From the IMG/VR virus record IMGVR_UViG_3300028840_006481, positions 1 to 54,025 of that record: DNA of 54,025 nucleotides. One strand, written 5' to 3'. This document shows, in pieces, positions 23,977 through 32,251 of the stretch (position 1 is its first letter; each line of letters starts with the position of its first letter). Origin of the DNA: a virus. The notes beneath the pieces were generated by a model that ran no database searches, was not told the origin of the DNA, and worked only from the letters and a program-made list of their open reading frames with translations. Made by a program: the position numbers and the translations under genes.

Positions 23977-25398
23977 ATGGCCAATGTGCAACCATTGTTT
24001 ATCGGTAGTGAAGGACTACCGACCGAAATGGCGGATACTGATTCATTAGATCTTGGCGCTTTGAACATGAGCGGCGATATCACAATGAGCACAAATGAAG
24101 TTACGGGGCTTCCTGCGACACCATCTGGTGATACTGCGGCGACGTCAAAAGCATATGTCGATGCTATTGCTTCTGGTCTTCATCTAAAAGAGACGTGTCG
24201 TCTTGGTACGACTGCTGCGCTTTCAACGTGGACAGCGAATGGATCTGGTGTTGGTAAGACACTTACAGCGCCAGATAACAGCACAAGTTACAACGATTTT
24301 GATAGTATCACGGCGTCATTGAATGACCGTATTCTTGTAAAAGATGGCGGTCCAAATGCGACTCCAGCCATTGATAATGGTATCTACGAAGTCACTCAGC
24401 TCGGTGATGGAGCTACTCAGCCATGTATTCTGACTCGTGCAACTGACTTTGACACGACAACCGAGGTCAAAGCAGGGTCGTTTACTTGGGTCGCTGAGGG
24501 TAACACTCAGGCTGATACTCAGTGGGGTGTTACTACTGATGATCCAATTACAGTTGATACGACAGCCATCAACTGGACACAGCTTAGCGGGCCAGGGGCT
24601 TACACTGGCGGTGATGGTATTGATATCACTGCGAATGTAATCAAAGTTGACCTTGCAACTGGCGCAGTTATTCAGCCAGGTCTCCAATTTGGTACGGGTG
24701 CTGATGCCGGCAAACTTGCTGTGGACCCAGCAAATGGTATTACGGTCACGGCTAGTGGTGTTGAGGTCGATCCAGGCGCTGGTATTTCAGTTGATGCCAA
24801 TGGTGTCAACGTCAATGCTGGAGATGGTATTTCAGCGACTCTTGCAGGGACCACAGATGTTGATCTTTCAGCAACTCCTGGTCTTGAGTTTTCTACTGGG
24901 CAGCTTCAGGTTTTGGTCGATCCTGCCGGTGCTCTTCTTCGACTTGCTGCTGGTCTCCATGTCAATACTGATGATTCAACCATTCAAATTAATGGTTCAA
25001 ACCAGCTTGAGGTTCTTGGAGCTGATAACGCTATAAATCTTCAAGAGGAAGTCACGGCCAATGAAGCTGTAACTGCTGGTGATCCTGTACACTGGGGTGG
25101 CGCTAACGATGAAGTTCGTGAGTCTATGGCTGATAGTGCTGGGCGTCGTAAAGTCGTTGGTGTCATGGAAGACACCACTGCGGCATCGGCTACAGGAACC
25201 ATGATCAAGCGTGGCGATTGCGATGGTGTTTTGAGTGGTGCGACAGTTGGTGATCGTTATTATCTTGCAGCAGGTGGTGGTCTTAGTGCAGCTAATACTC
25301 CTCCAACAGGCAGTGGTGATGCGGTTATTTTTATAGGTCATGCTCGTAACTCAACTGATCTTGATGTCTTGATCCAGTTCATCGGTATAAGGGCGTAA
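23977..25398 (+). CDS. Tail fibre protein (473 aa)
   Basis: A fibre-like mix of repeats and beta modules. Residues ~30-60 carry a coiled SGDITMSTNEVTGLPATPSG and SKAYVDAIASGLHLKETCRL motif common in phage fibres. Next comes a long series of short beta repeats (GITVTASGVEVDPGAGISVD, NGVNVNAGDGISATLAGT). The C-terminal ~120 residues (VTANEAVTAGDPVHWGG and on) form the small beta-barrel module also seen at 20638 and 23003. Probably trimeric, contacting the host or linking other fibres. Confidence 0.8.
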   Translation: MANVQPLFIGSEGLPTEMADTDSLDLGALNMSGDITMSTNEVTGLPATPSGDTAATSKAYVDAIASGLHLKETCRLGTTAALSTWTANGSGVGKTLTAPDNSTSYNDFDSITASLNDRILVKDGGPNATPAIDNGIYEVTQLGDGATQPCILTRATDFDTTTEVKAGSFTWVAEGNTQADTQWGVTTDDPITVDTTAINWTQLSGPGAYTGGDGIDITANVIKVDLATGAVIQPGLQFGTGADAGKLAVDPANGITVTASGVEVDPGAGISVDANGVNVNAGDGISATLAGTTDVDLSATPGLEFSTGQLQVLVDPAGALLRLAAGLHVNTDDSTIQINGSNQLEVLGADNAINLQEEVTANEAVTAGDPVHWGGANDEVRESMADSAGRRKVVGVMEDTTAASATGTMIKRGDCDGVLSGATVGDRYYLAAGGGLSAANTPPTGSGDAVIFIGHARNSTDLDVLIQFIGIRA

Positions 25399-25405
25399 TT
25401 CTCAC

Positions 25406-25981
25406 GTGGTTGACAAAGTCAAACCTTTAAAGCTGGAATCTCCTGCTACTGGTGGTACACAGCTAGATGAGTTCCCGACTGCGATGAATCCAAACCAGGA
25501 TCATGCCAATATGCGTGGTCTTGTTATTCAAAGTGATTCATCTAGTGATGAGGTGGTTCATCTCACTCGGGACTCATCTGATCGTATGACATTCAAGGAT
25601 GCCGAGAACACAACTCCTGTTGATCTTTCTACATTGGTTGCTGGGAGTGGTGGACTTACTGAGGATGCTCACAAAACGCTTCGTCAACTTATTCATTTTA
25701 TTAATGAAGGTCCTGCTGAGGGGTTTGCTACTGGGGCTTACAAAGAGATACTGCCGTCTGGTAATCCATTCCCGACTTCAATGACGTGGTATGAAAGCTC
25801 TTCAAAAAGTAAAATAATAGTTAAAAGATTGATTACATGGACTGGTGCGAATCCTACTACAGATCAGTGGAAAATTTACGATACTGACGGCTCCACAGTG
25901 TTGTGGATCGTCACTGATTCTATCTCGTATTCTGGACCGTATGAGACCACGAGAACGAGAACAATAGCAGCGGGGCCATAA
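25406..25981 (+). CDS. Fibre- or baseplate-associated protein (191 aa)
   Basis: It starts MVDKVKPLKLESPATGGTQL, an N-terminus I recognise from phage fibre-region proteins that attach to other structural parts. The C-terminal half is beta-rich (KSKIIVKRLITWTGANPTTD). GTG start without a clear SD, seven bases after the fibre gene, so probably coupled. The last base overlaps the next start. Confidence 0.65.
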   Translation: MVDKVKPLKLESPATGGTQLDEFPTAMNPNQDHANMRGLVIQSDSSSDEVVHLTRDSSDRMTFKDAENTTPVDLSTLVAGSGGLTEDAHKTLRQLIHFINEGPAEGFATGAYKEILPSGNPFPTSMTWYESSSKSKIIVKRLITWTGANPTTDQWKIYDTDGSTVLWIVTDSISYSGPYETTRTRTIAAGP

Positions 25982-27285
25982 TGGGTATTTTGTCTCCAGC
26001 GGCAATTATTTATGACGCGAGTGGTAATCCTGTTTCTATTATCAGTGATGGCGGTATTTATCGTATTTCTGGCATAAACAAGGTGCTCGATGCTAGTGGA
26101 TCGCAAATAAATCCAGCCACAAAGGAGACTTTAGATTCCATCAAAGACACGGATGGAATAAAGAAGATCACGGATGCATTGCCCGCTGGATCTAATCTTT
26201 TGGGTAAGATTCAGATCAGGAATCCTGGAAACACTGTTGATCTTGGTGATGCGACGAACCCAGTCAGAACTGACACAACTGGAACGACTACTCAGCCTAT
26301 ATCAGCTTCGAGTCTTCCGCTTCCAACTGGAGCTGCTACAGAGGCGACTTTGGCTACGAGGTCAACGTCAGCGGCTCAAACAGATGGAAGTCAAAAAGCG
26401 CAAGTTGTCGATAGCACTGGTGATGGTCTTGAAATAGATGCTTCTGGAAGGGCGGCGATTCAGGATCAGCCGAACATGGACGTTGCCCTTAGCACTCGGG
26501 CTACTGAATCTACTCTGACGTCAATAAAAGACACCGATGGCGTAAAGAAAATCACAGATGCTCTCCCTGTTGGCGACAATGTCGTTGGTAGAGTCAAAAT
26601 AACTGATGGTACAAATGTTTCAGATGTTGTCGTTGATAACACAATAAACAGGTTAGAAGTTAGGACTACTGTCGTTGGCCAGACTGCCGGGGCTGGTAGT
26701 GAGAAAAAGGCTTCTGTTATTGATGACATTGAGGATTCCAACGTAAAGCGACTTCAGACACAAGCGCTTTTGGCGCCTGGTTCGACTGTGAATATTGGAA
26801 CGTCTATTCCGTCAGACCCAGCTAATTTGACGATAGAATTTTTAAAAAATGGTACTAGTGAGAATTTGAGAGTTGATGGTTCTGTTACACCAGTTGAATT
26901 CAAATATCAACCAAGTGCTGGCAAAATAGTCTCTTTGGAATCTGTTCTTATTGTTTTTACTGCTGATGATTTTGAGTTCAACGGTCAAAGTTTTGGTCCT
27001 AATAGTGCTTTGACAAATGGAATTGAGTTTGAGTTGACGATTGATTCTTCGAATACAACGATTTTTACAATCAAGCAGAATGAAGATTTTCTTAGAATTC
27101 CTGGAAGAGTGCCAATTATAAACAATACTGGACCGAAAGACCTTTTGTCTGCTGTGTTTTCTTTTGGTGGTTTAGTAAAGCTTGATGGCGACACAAATGA
27201 CAAAGTGTCTGCGATTATAAATGATGACTTGACAAGCGTAAAATTAAAGTACCTCACGGTAACTGTATACGGAGCAGAGGTGTAA
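25981..27285 (+). CDS. Fibre-region structural protein with internal repeat (434 aa)
   Basis: Two copies of the motif SIKDTDGxKKITDALPxG lie about 125 residues apart in the N-terminal half, joined by low-complexity T/S/A stretches. The C-terminal ~170 residues (APGSTVNIGTSIPSDPANLT onward) form a beta-sandwich-like domain. Probably a fibre shaft plus head. No specific family or ligand recognised. Confidence 0.65.
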   Translation: MGILSPAAIIYDASGNPVSIISDGGIYRISGINKVLDASGSQINPATKETLDSIKDTDGIKKITDALPAGSNLLGKIQIRNPGNTVDLGDATNPVRTDTTGTTTQPISASSLPLPTGAATEATLATRSTSAAQTDGSQKAQVVDSTGDGLEIDASGRAAIQDQPNMDVALSTRATESTLTSIKDTDGVKKITDALPVGDNVVGRVKITDGTNVSDVVVDNTINRLEVRTTVVGQTAGAGSEKKASVIDDIEDSNVKRLQTQALLAPGSTVNIGTSIPSDPANLTIEFLKNGTSENLRVDGSVTPVEFKYQPSAGKIVSLESVLIVFTADDFEFNGQSFGPNSALTNGIEFELTIDSSNTTIFTIKQNEDFLRIPGRVPIINNTGPKDLLSAVFSFGGLVKLDGDTNDKVSAIINDDLTSVKLKYLTVTVYGAEV

Positions 27286-27286
27286 A

Positions 27287-28135
27287 ATGACTGTTCATTT
27301 GGCAGAAAATACAACAGTAGGAGTCAATTTTAAGTTTGCTGCTGGGCAGGTGACAGCTTCTGTTTCTTCATTAAAAATAGAGGTAGCGAGTTTTAAGTAT
27401 GACATTGGTGGTGATCGTGGTTTGTTTGTAGGTGCTGTAGATCAATCTGTTACTGACGATGATACAAGTTATGTCTACCTAAACAAGAATGGTACTCTTG
27501 TTATAAACACAACTGGGTTTCCGAGTGACACACATATTCCTTTGGCAAGAGTTGTTGCTACAAACGGAGAAATTGTTGCAATTATTGAAGAACGTGTTTT
27601 GTTGGCTAGTTCTTCGTCCGCGATTGGGACGTGTCGAATTAGTTATCCTGTTGATGGTGATATCAGAGGAGGTCAAACATCTGCGAGTTCGAATAATGAT
27701 TATGCTGCCGTTAGATATGATGGAACGCCTAACACAGACACAGGTCGTAACAGATGGAATCGTCGACCGCCACAGAATTATGTAAGCGGAAATGTCGTAT
27801 TGCGTATTTGGTATTCGTGGGCAGTTGCACCATCTAACAATGACACGATTATCCTTGAGTGGCTGTGGTCTTTTCGTAGTTCAGGTGAGGCGCTTGGATC
27901 GTGGGATGACAGCGATCAACAATCTTTTGAGGTCGATACAGAAAACTCTGATACTCTTTATTATAAAGATTTGACAATGCCTGGAGAAGATATGGATATT
28001 GATGCAGACCTTATGTTTATGAAATTCCAACGTAGAACAGATTTGAGCGGTGATGATTGCGACGAAAACATGTATGTGCATGACGTAGAATTACAGTATA
28101 CGGGATATCTCGTTGCTGGACAGCCAGGGCAGTAA
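27287..28135 (+). CDS. Putative fibre-tip or receptor-binding protein (282 aa)
   Basis: All-beta, rich in aromatic and Asn/Asp residues (RIWYSWAVAPSNNDTIILEW, LWSFRSSGEALGSW), as in carbohydrate-binding jelly-roll heads. The first ~110 residues resemble fibre attachment modules. It starts one base after the previous stop and lies in the fibre cluster just before the polymer hydrolase. Function inferred from context and composition only. Confidence 0.55.
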   Translation: MTVHLAENTTVGVNFKFAAGQVTASVSSLKIEVASFKYDIGGDRGLFVGAVDQSVTDDDTSYVYLNKNGTLVINTTGFPSDTHIPLARVVATNGEIVAIIEERVLLASSSSAIGTCRISYPVDGDIRGGQTSASSNNDYAAVRYDGTPNTDTGRNRWNRRPPQNYVSGNVVLRIWYSWAVAPSNNDTIILEWLWSFRSSGEALGSWDDSDQQSFEVDTENSDTLYYKDLTMPGEDMDIDADLMFMKFQRRTDLSGDDCDENMYVHDVELQYTGYLVAGQPGQ

Positions 28136-28159
28136 AATGCCTAAGAAGGGTTAGTAAAA

Positions 28160-29053
28160 ATGTCTGAGATTGACATCCTTAAGGCAAAGGTTGAACAAGA
28201 CTATTTAATTGGTCATGGTGAGCGTATCTCCATGGACCCAGAATTGGCATCTGATAACAATGTCAGCGTAGGTCAGCAGGTTAGGATTGGTGTAAAAGAG
28301 AAAAAAACTGATCCGAAGGCTTATGGGATCTATACAGTTTATGCCTTCATGGATGATGGTACGGACGACAATGATGTCCGTATGGCTTATGATGGTCGTC
28401 AACGACTCAATGAGAGTGATAGTTTTGATGGTATTTTATCTGGATGTGATCAGGTGGTAGTTCATGGAAAAGACGAGTCTTGGTTGAATGACAATGATGA
28501 ATTTGGTGAGTTTTTGGACGAGTCTAGTATATCGCATTCAAATATTGCTTTTTGTGCTCCTCATGGTGGTGTGATTGAAACAAGAACTGACGAAATGGCA
28601 AAGCATGCTTTTGACAGTCTTGTTGCGGCTGGAAAGGATGTAACTTGTTGGCGTTGTATTGGACACCAGGACGAGGTTGGAGGTTACGATGCGTGGCATA
28701 TAACTTCTACTGAGATTAGTCGAAAAAGTTTTCCATATCTCGACCAAATAGGAGATAGAGGTTTCGAGAATGTGGTCAGTTTTCATGGTTATGGAGAGGA
28801 TGAAATTGCTGTTGGTGGTGGTGCTCCTACCGCGATCAAGCAAGCTATCGTAGATGCTATTTCGGCTATCGATGGGCTTTCGTATGATGTGACAATTGTT
28901 ACAAGTGGTTCATATGCTGGAGTTTCTCCTGATAATTTCGTGAATTGGCTTTCGCTCAATGGTGGCGGTGGAATTCAGATTGAGATTCCGTATGGTGCTC
29001 GTGTAAATCATTGGCAAGCGATTGCTGAAGCTGTGGCATCTGTGTTTGTATAA
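28160..29053 (+). CDS. Poly-gamma-glutamate hydrolase-type enzyme (PghP/DUF867 family, 297 aa)
   Basis: Motifs of the family occur in order: NIAFCAPHGGVIETRTDEMA (H135, E140), AWHITSTEI (H180), and ENVVSFHGYGED (H209), followed by AVGGGAPTAIKQAI. Members are zinc peptidases that cut gamma-glutamyl bonds in poly-gamma-glutamate, letting phages cross such capsules. The N-terminal ~60 residues include a strand-rich part (NNVSVGQQVRIGV) usual for the family. No signal peptide. Its place among fibre genes suggests that it is mounted on the virion or released at lysis. Substrate is inferred from family. Confidence 0.82.
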   Translation: MSEIDILKAKVEQDYLIGHGERISMDPELASDNNVSVGQQVRIGVKEKKTDPKAYGIYTVYAFMDDGTDDNDVRMAYDGRQRLNESDSFDGILSGCDQVVVHGKDESWLNDNDEFGEFLDESSISHSNIAFCAPHGGVIETRTDEMAKHAFDSLVAAGKDVTCWRCIGHQDEVGGYDAWHITSTEISRKSFPYLDQIGDRGFENVVSFHGYGEDEIAVGGGAPTAIKQAIVDAISAIDGLSYDVTIVTSGSYAGVSPDNFVNWLSLNGGGGIQIEIPYGARVNHWQAIAEAVASVFV

Positions 29054-29156
29054 TGATTTGTGTTTGTTTTGGAGCAAGCCAGAAAATTTGTTAAGTTATG
29101 TAAAAAGTTGAAGTTTTTTTGGTACTCTAATCGTTGAGCGGCAGGGTATATCAGAG

Positions 29157-29474
29157 ATGAGCAAAGATTTAGAAGTTGATAATGATGAAGAAACTGGAGT
29201 AGAGCTTGATATCCAGCCAATAATTTTAGAGGAATTATGTACTATTAGAGGGGATCTTGATTGTATCAAGCAACGGATCAGCAAGCTTGAGGCGATCATG
29301 AGAGAATACATGGAGAGAACCGAGCAAGTAATAAAAGACCTGAATACCATTTATGCTTTCCAAAAAACATATACATCGAGGTTGTCCGCTATTGAAGAAG
29401 TATGCGCTGATGTACCTCTTAAGTCCTCTACTCCACTGCCAAAACTCATAGAAGATGATAAACTTGAATCATGA
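29157..29474 (+). CDS. Small acidic coiled-coil protein (105 aa)
   Basis: Strongly helical, with a heptad-like stretch (DCIKQRISKLEAIMREYMER). No family recognised. The ~100 bases before it are AT-rich and may hold a promoter, but no clear -35/-10 pair is visible. The stop overlaps the next start (ATGA). It might form the shaft or linker of a fibre, or a chaperone. Confidence 0.55.
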   Translation: MSKDLEVDNDEETGVELDIQPIILEELCTIRGDLDCIKQRISKLEAIMREYMERTEQVIKDLNTIYAFQKTYTSRLSAIEEVCADVPLKSSTPLPKLIEDDKLES

Positions 29475-30334
29475 CCTTGACGGCGAGCGTTGGCGAGTTG
29501 GTGCAGATTCAGTTTCCTGCTTTTGATATCGATGGGATAACGCCGCTTACTGGTCTTGTTGATGGCGATTTTTCTAAGCTTCTTATCGTGGATGATTCGG
29601 TATCAGCTCAGACAGCAACTGTGACCGAAGTTGGATCAACTGGTCGTTATGTCATATCGTTCACTCCTAATGCTAATGGGCTTTGGTATGCAGAGGTAAC
29701 TACGCCAGTGGATGATATTTTCGCAGATCAGGTTGAGGTTGGGCCTCCTCCAACTGATTGGATTGATTCACTCGTAACAGCGGTATGGTCTGAGATTTTG
29801 GCTGGTGCTTATCCTGCTGATTCTGCTGGCTGGCGACTCGCTCGTGTCGATGACACCGTTGTCAATATCTATACGCTTACTCAGGGTATCGATGACAACG
29901 TGCAGAACATTCATGACGCGCTCATTATGGCTGTGTTGACGGCGAGCGGCGGCGGTGTTGATGGAGTCGAGACGAATGCCACACAGGCAGATGGTTTTTA
30001 CGATGGATTAACGGCAGTTGTACGTAATGCCAGCGGCAATGTATCTAGGCGCATTGCGTCATATGTCCAGACAGATGGGACCTTCTATTTTGACGACGAT
30101 CTTCCGTTTACTCCAGCGGCGGGCGATGACGTTATTGTGCTCGGGCTCTTGGGGAAAGTGCTTTGTGAGGGGTCGTCGTCGAATCTTGAGAAGTTGATCG
30201 AAATCTGGCAACGTCTTGGTCTCGATCCTGAGAATCCTTTGTGTATCACTAAAACTGCGCAAGAAGCTAATGGGTGGCGCTTGGTTCATACTGAGGTTGG
30301 TGACAAGCTTATCGTAACGCGGGAGGACGTCTGA
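29471..30334 (+). CDS. Fibre/baseplate structural protein with Ig-like N-terminus (287 aa)
   Basis: Residues 1-95 form a BppU-like beta domain (VGELVQIQFPAFDIDGITPL and VTEVGSTGRYVISFTPNANG). The middle holds helices and a small beta module (RRIASYVQTDGTFYFDDDLP). The end carries LEKLIEIWQRLGLDPENPLC, a motif I recognise from other phage structural proteins. Probably an adaptor in the tail or fibre base. Exact role unknown. Confidence 0.65.
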   Translation: MTLTASVGELVQIQFPAFDIDGITPLTGLVDGDFSKLLIVDDSVSAQTATVTEVGSTGRYVISFTPNANGLWYAEVTTPVDDIFADQVEVGPPPTDWIDSLVTAVWSEILAGAYPADSAGWRLARVDDTVVNIYTLTQGIDDNVQNIHDALIMAVLTASGGGVDGVETNATQADGFYDGLTAVVRNASGNVSRRIASYVQTDGTFYFDDDLPFTPAAGDDVIVLGLLGKVLCEGSSSNLEKLIEIWQRLGLDPENPLCITKTAQEANGWRLVHTEVGDKLIVTREDV

Positions 30335-30335
30335 A

Positions 30336-30815
30336 GTGGATAATCTCCTGCCACCTATTCCTAAGCATCTCGCAACGCTTGGACTTCTTGACAGCCAAAT
30401 CGGGATGGCAACTCTCGGCTACATTGTTGGGCCTGAGATTGTCCCGCGGTTTCCTTCTGATGGAGTGATTCGAGCTGACGAGCTGATTGCTGTTGTTTCA
30501 GAGCATGGAGACCTTATTGCTCAGCTCGAAGCCTGTGAGTGGAGAGGTGTTGTTGATAGTCCTCTTGATATGGATGGAATTGTTGAGAGCTTGGCGTGGA
30601 GAGCGGCCGTTCAAGAGGATGATCTTGGTGGTGATATCGAGGCTGAGAAACCGTATAGTGGAAAGGTTGAAGTGGAAGACGATCCACAAGCCGAGATTGA
30701 GGAACGCGAAGACCTTACCGCCGAGGTGGCCGAGGTGGATGGCACGGCTGAGGTGAGCGAATGCGATCGAGTCGCAGAGATCACAGAAAAGCCTGGAGAG
30801 GGACGGTGCAAGTGA
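30336..30815 (+). CDS. Hypothetical acidic protein (159 aa)
   Basis: Residues 1-110 are mixed (PKHLATLGLLDSQIGMATLG and on). The tail is a repetitive acidic stretch of A, E and V (EIEEREDLTAEVAEVDGTAE). GTG start about ten bases after GGGAGG. Neighbours are fibre/baseplate-type genes. No family recognised. Confidence 0.55.
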   Translation: MDNLLPPIPKHLATLGLLDSQIGMATLGYIVGPEIVPRFPSDGVIRADELIAVVSEHGDLIAQLEACEWRGVVDSPLDMDGIVESLAWRAAVQEDDLGGDIEAEKPYSGKVEVEDDPQAEIEEREDLTAEVAEVDGTAEVSECDRVAEITEKPGEGRCK

Positions 30816-30816
30816 T

Positions 30817-31188
30817 ATGCCTCAACCTGCAAATTTATTGAATAGTATTAGGGTTGTAAGGGGACAAACCAAAGTTCTCGATGTTGTGGTCAAGACTTGC
30901 GAGGGACACTTTGCATCGCTCAATGGGGCAACTCTCTATTTTACAGTAAGAGAAGAAGTGGGTGGATCAGTTTTGATTCGGCTCAAGAGTCCAGATGAAG
31001 GGATTGAAATCACAGATGCTGCCAATGGTGAGGCAACCATTACCATTTCTTCGACAGACAGTGATTTGACGCCAGGTTGCTATTTTTATGATTTGTGGGT
31101 CGAGTTCCCAGGGACTCCGCCTATTCGACATCCTGTTGTAAAAAAAGCAGAACTTACGATTGAAGCTTCTCTGGCAGATTTTAGTTAA
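30817..31188 (+). CDS. BppU-like Ig-fold baseplate/fibre protein (123 aa)
   Basis: A single beta-sandwich with the usual strand motifs: IRVVRGQTKVLDVVVKTCEG, LNGATLYFTVREEVGGSVLI, ITDAANGEATITISSTDSDL and GCYFYDLWVEFPGTPPIRHP. This is the N-terminal fold of upper baseplate proteins (BppU) that anchor receptor-binding parts. It starts one base after the previous stop. Last rightward gene in this cluster before a small regulated gene. Confidence 0.7.
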   Translation: MPQPANLLNSIRVVRGQTKVLDVVVKTCEGHFASLNGATLYFTVREEVGGSVLIRLKSPDEGIEITDAANGEATITISSTDSDLTPGCYFYDLWVEFPGTPPIRHPVVKKAELTIEASLADFS

Positions 31189-31213
31189 TTTTTTTGTCAG
31201 GAATCGGCTCGTC

Positions 31214-31243
31214 GTTTCGTCCTAATAGTAGGAGGGACGAAAC
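31214..31243 (+). promoter_or_regulatory. Hairpin presenting the Shine-Dalgarno site of the 31244 gene
   Basis: GTTTCGTCC (31214-31222) and GGACGAAAC (31235-31243) are perfect inverted arms of nine bases. The 12-base loop TAATAGTAGGAG holds most of the SD (AGGAGGG at 31230-31236), and the downstream arm ends exactly before the ATG. In RNA this would either display or block the SD. There is no U-run after it, so it is not a terminator. Translational control is inference. Confidence 0.6.
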
Positions 31244-31615
31244 ATGACAAACGCCATTGAGAACATTCAGGATCTTGCCGATTTAGTCGAAGAAATTAGC
31301 ATCCGTCGTTCAGATGGGTTTGATGATCAATTCAACAATTTGGTATCGCTTATTTTGACTGGTGAGCAACTGCGCGATCAGCTTTCTGAGGTAGAGTGTA
31401 ATTCAGCTACTCTTAGGGCTGAGGCTGATGTTGAACTGTATGAGATCGTCGCAGGTCAGGTATCCATAGATGTGTATTGGGCTCTCAGAGAAGCCACTGA
31501 GGCGGCTTCAGACGAGGATTTCGATGATGAGCATGAGCTGGAATATCTTAGGCGCGGCATTGGTGTTATTAGGAAAGAGCGTATCGAGTGGGCTGTGAGA
31601 CGTTTGACGAGATAG
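31244..31615 (+). CDS. Hypothetical helical protein (123 aa)
   Basis: Acidic, mostly helical (IENIQDLADLVEEISIRR; ELEYLRRGIGVIRKERIEWA). No family recognised. It has its own hairpin-borne SD, so its translation may be tuned separately from the fibre genes. It faces a leftward gene whose stop is at 31618. Confidence 0.6.
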   Translation: MTNAIENIQDLADLVEEISIRRSDGFDDQFNNLVSLILTGEQLRDQLSEVECNSATLRAEADVELYEIVAGQVSIDVYWALREATEAASDEDFDDEHELEYLRRGIGVIRKERIEWAVRRLTR

Positions 31616-31617
31616 TT

Positions 31618-31812
31618 TTAGGCGGCTCGTTGCCGCCGACAGTTGGTTTTATACAAAGCATTCCTGCAACGAGCTATCAGAAAAATGAGTTTGTGCTTTT
31701 TGGCAAGCTGCAAAGCTATCTTTGCAGCGGTATGGGCTTCTTCTGGGGTGCAACCCGAGTCAGGCGTGGTCCTTTGAAGCAATTTGTTGATTGTATTGGT
31801 TTTGTTTGTCAT
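31618..31812 (-). CDS. DUF2786-like small protein (64 aa)
   Basis: Read leftward from 31812 after GGGAGAGGGAG. Residues 8-37 (INKLLQRTTPDSGCTPEEAH, then TAAKIALQLAKKHKL) are a DUF2786 N-terminal motif, found in many small phage and bacterial proteins of unknown role. The gene is behind promoter copy 1 of the island repeat. The rightward frame here (31588-31842) is a shadow. Confidence 0.7.
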   Translation of the reverse strand: MTNKTNTINKLLQRTTPDSGCTPEEAHTAAKIALQLAKKHKLIFLIARCRNALYKTNCRRQRAA

Positions 31813-31833
31813 GATCTCCCTCTCCCTATTTAT

Positions 31834-31861
31834 ATTGTATAATATAATAAGCGTCTGTCAA
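31834..31861 (-). promoter_or_regulatory. Leftward promoter, island copy 1
   Basis: On the minus strand TTGACA (31861-31856) and TACAAT (31839-31834) are 16 bases apart, with the start of RNA expected near 31827, just before the SD and ATG of the gene at 31812. The -35 sits in the repeat CTTGACAGACGCTTAT, shared with two other leftward promoters. The element downstream (TTGATAGAC at 31866) is an imperfect inverted copy. Confidence 0.7.
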
Positions 31862-31902
31862 GATATTGATAGACTTTTTTTGAGATTTTTTTGGTTGAGG
31901 TG

Positions 31903-32103
31903 TTAGTTGAGATGTTTTTTGTAAGGTTGGTTTTTCTTTTCTTTTTTGGCTAGATAGAGTGCGTATTTGCACCTATCTACGATATGGTCTCCCACATCGT
32001 AATTTTTCGCTAGCTGTAGCGCTAGCAGGGCGTCGTAACGCCCTTTTTTTGGCTTCGAGAGCAATCTCTCGATTATTCTCAAGGCCGTTTTCTTTACATC
32101 CAT
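31903..32103 (-). CDS. Small basic protein, DUF2786-region relative (66 aa)
   Basis: Read leftward from 32103 after AGGAGGGG. The core (RYDALLALQLAKNYDVGDHI) resembles the helix pair of the neighbouring DUF2786-like protein (ALQLAK is shared), so the two are probably distant duplicates. The C-terminal part is Lys-rich. It has its own promoter (copy 2). The gene contains a rightward terminator at 32027-32050. Function unknown. Confidence 0.65.
   Translation of the reverse strand: MDVKKTALRIIERLLSKPKKGRYDALLALQLAKNYDVGDHIVDRCKYALYLAKKEKKNQPYKKHLN
32027..32050 (+). terminator. Rightward rho-independent terminator inside a leftward gene
   Basis: AGGGCG (32027-32032), loop TCGTAA, CGCCCT (32039-32044) and then TTTTTT (32045-32050) form a textbook terminator for rightward transcription. 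It lies within the leftward coding sequence at 31903-32103, where it still encodes KKGRYDALL. It would stop transcripts coming through the convergent junction from the late genes. Confidence 0.75.
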
Positions 32104-32132
32104 GGCGACCCCTCCTTTGTCTCCATGATTAT

Positions 32133-32161
32133 AATATAATACTATGATAAGCGTCTGTCAA
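32133..32161 (-). promoter_or_regulatory. Leftward promoter, island copy 2
   Basis: On the minus strand TTGACA (32161-32156) and TATATT (32138-32133) are 17 bases apart. It shares CTTGACAGACGCTTAT with copies 1 and 3 and stands before the gene at 32103. A facing TTGACA at 32166-32171 completes a TGTCAA..TTGACA operator-like pair. Confidence 0.65.
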
Positions 32162-32222
32162 GATATTGACAAACTTTTTTTACAATATGTTTTGGTTGTA
32201 ACAAAACGATTGAAATACGAAT

Positions 32223-32251
32223 CTTGACAGACGCAAAAATAATTTGTCAAG
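32223..32251. promoter_or_regulatory. Orphan operator-like inverted repeat
   Basis: CTTGACAGACGC begins at 32223 and TGTCAAG ends at 32251, giving 7-base inverted arms 15 bases apart. It repeats the half-site of the island promoters, but no -10 stands at the right distance in either direction. It may be an extra protein-binding site or a decayed promoter. Confidence 0.4.

Noticed and set aside
31621-31637. GGCGGC/GCCGCC hairpin at the convergent gene ends, and GCTGCAAAG/CTTTGCAGC near 31709-31730
   Set aside because: Neither is followed by a T-run, and both lie in codons of the leftward gene; they are not strong enough to call terminators.
31588-31842. Rightward open frame of 84 codons overlapping the leftward DUF2786-like gene
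   Set aside because: The leftward frame has a family motif, SD and promoter; the rightward one has none.
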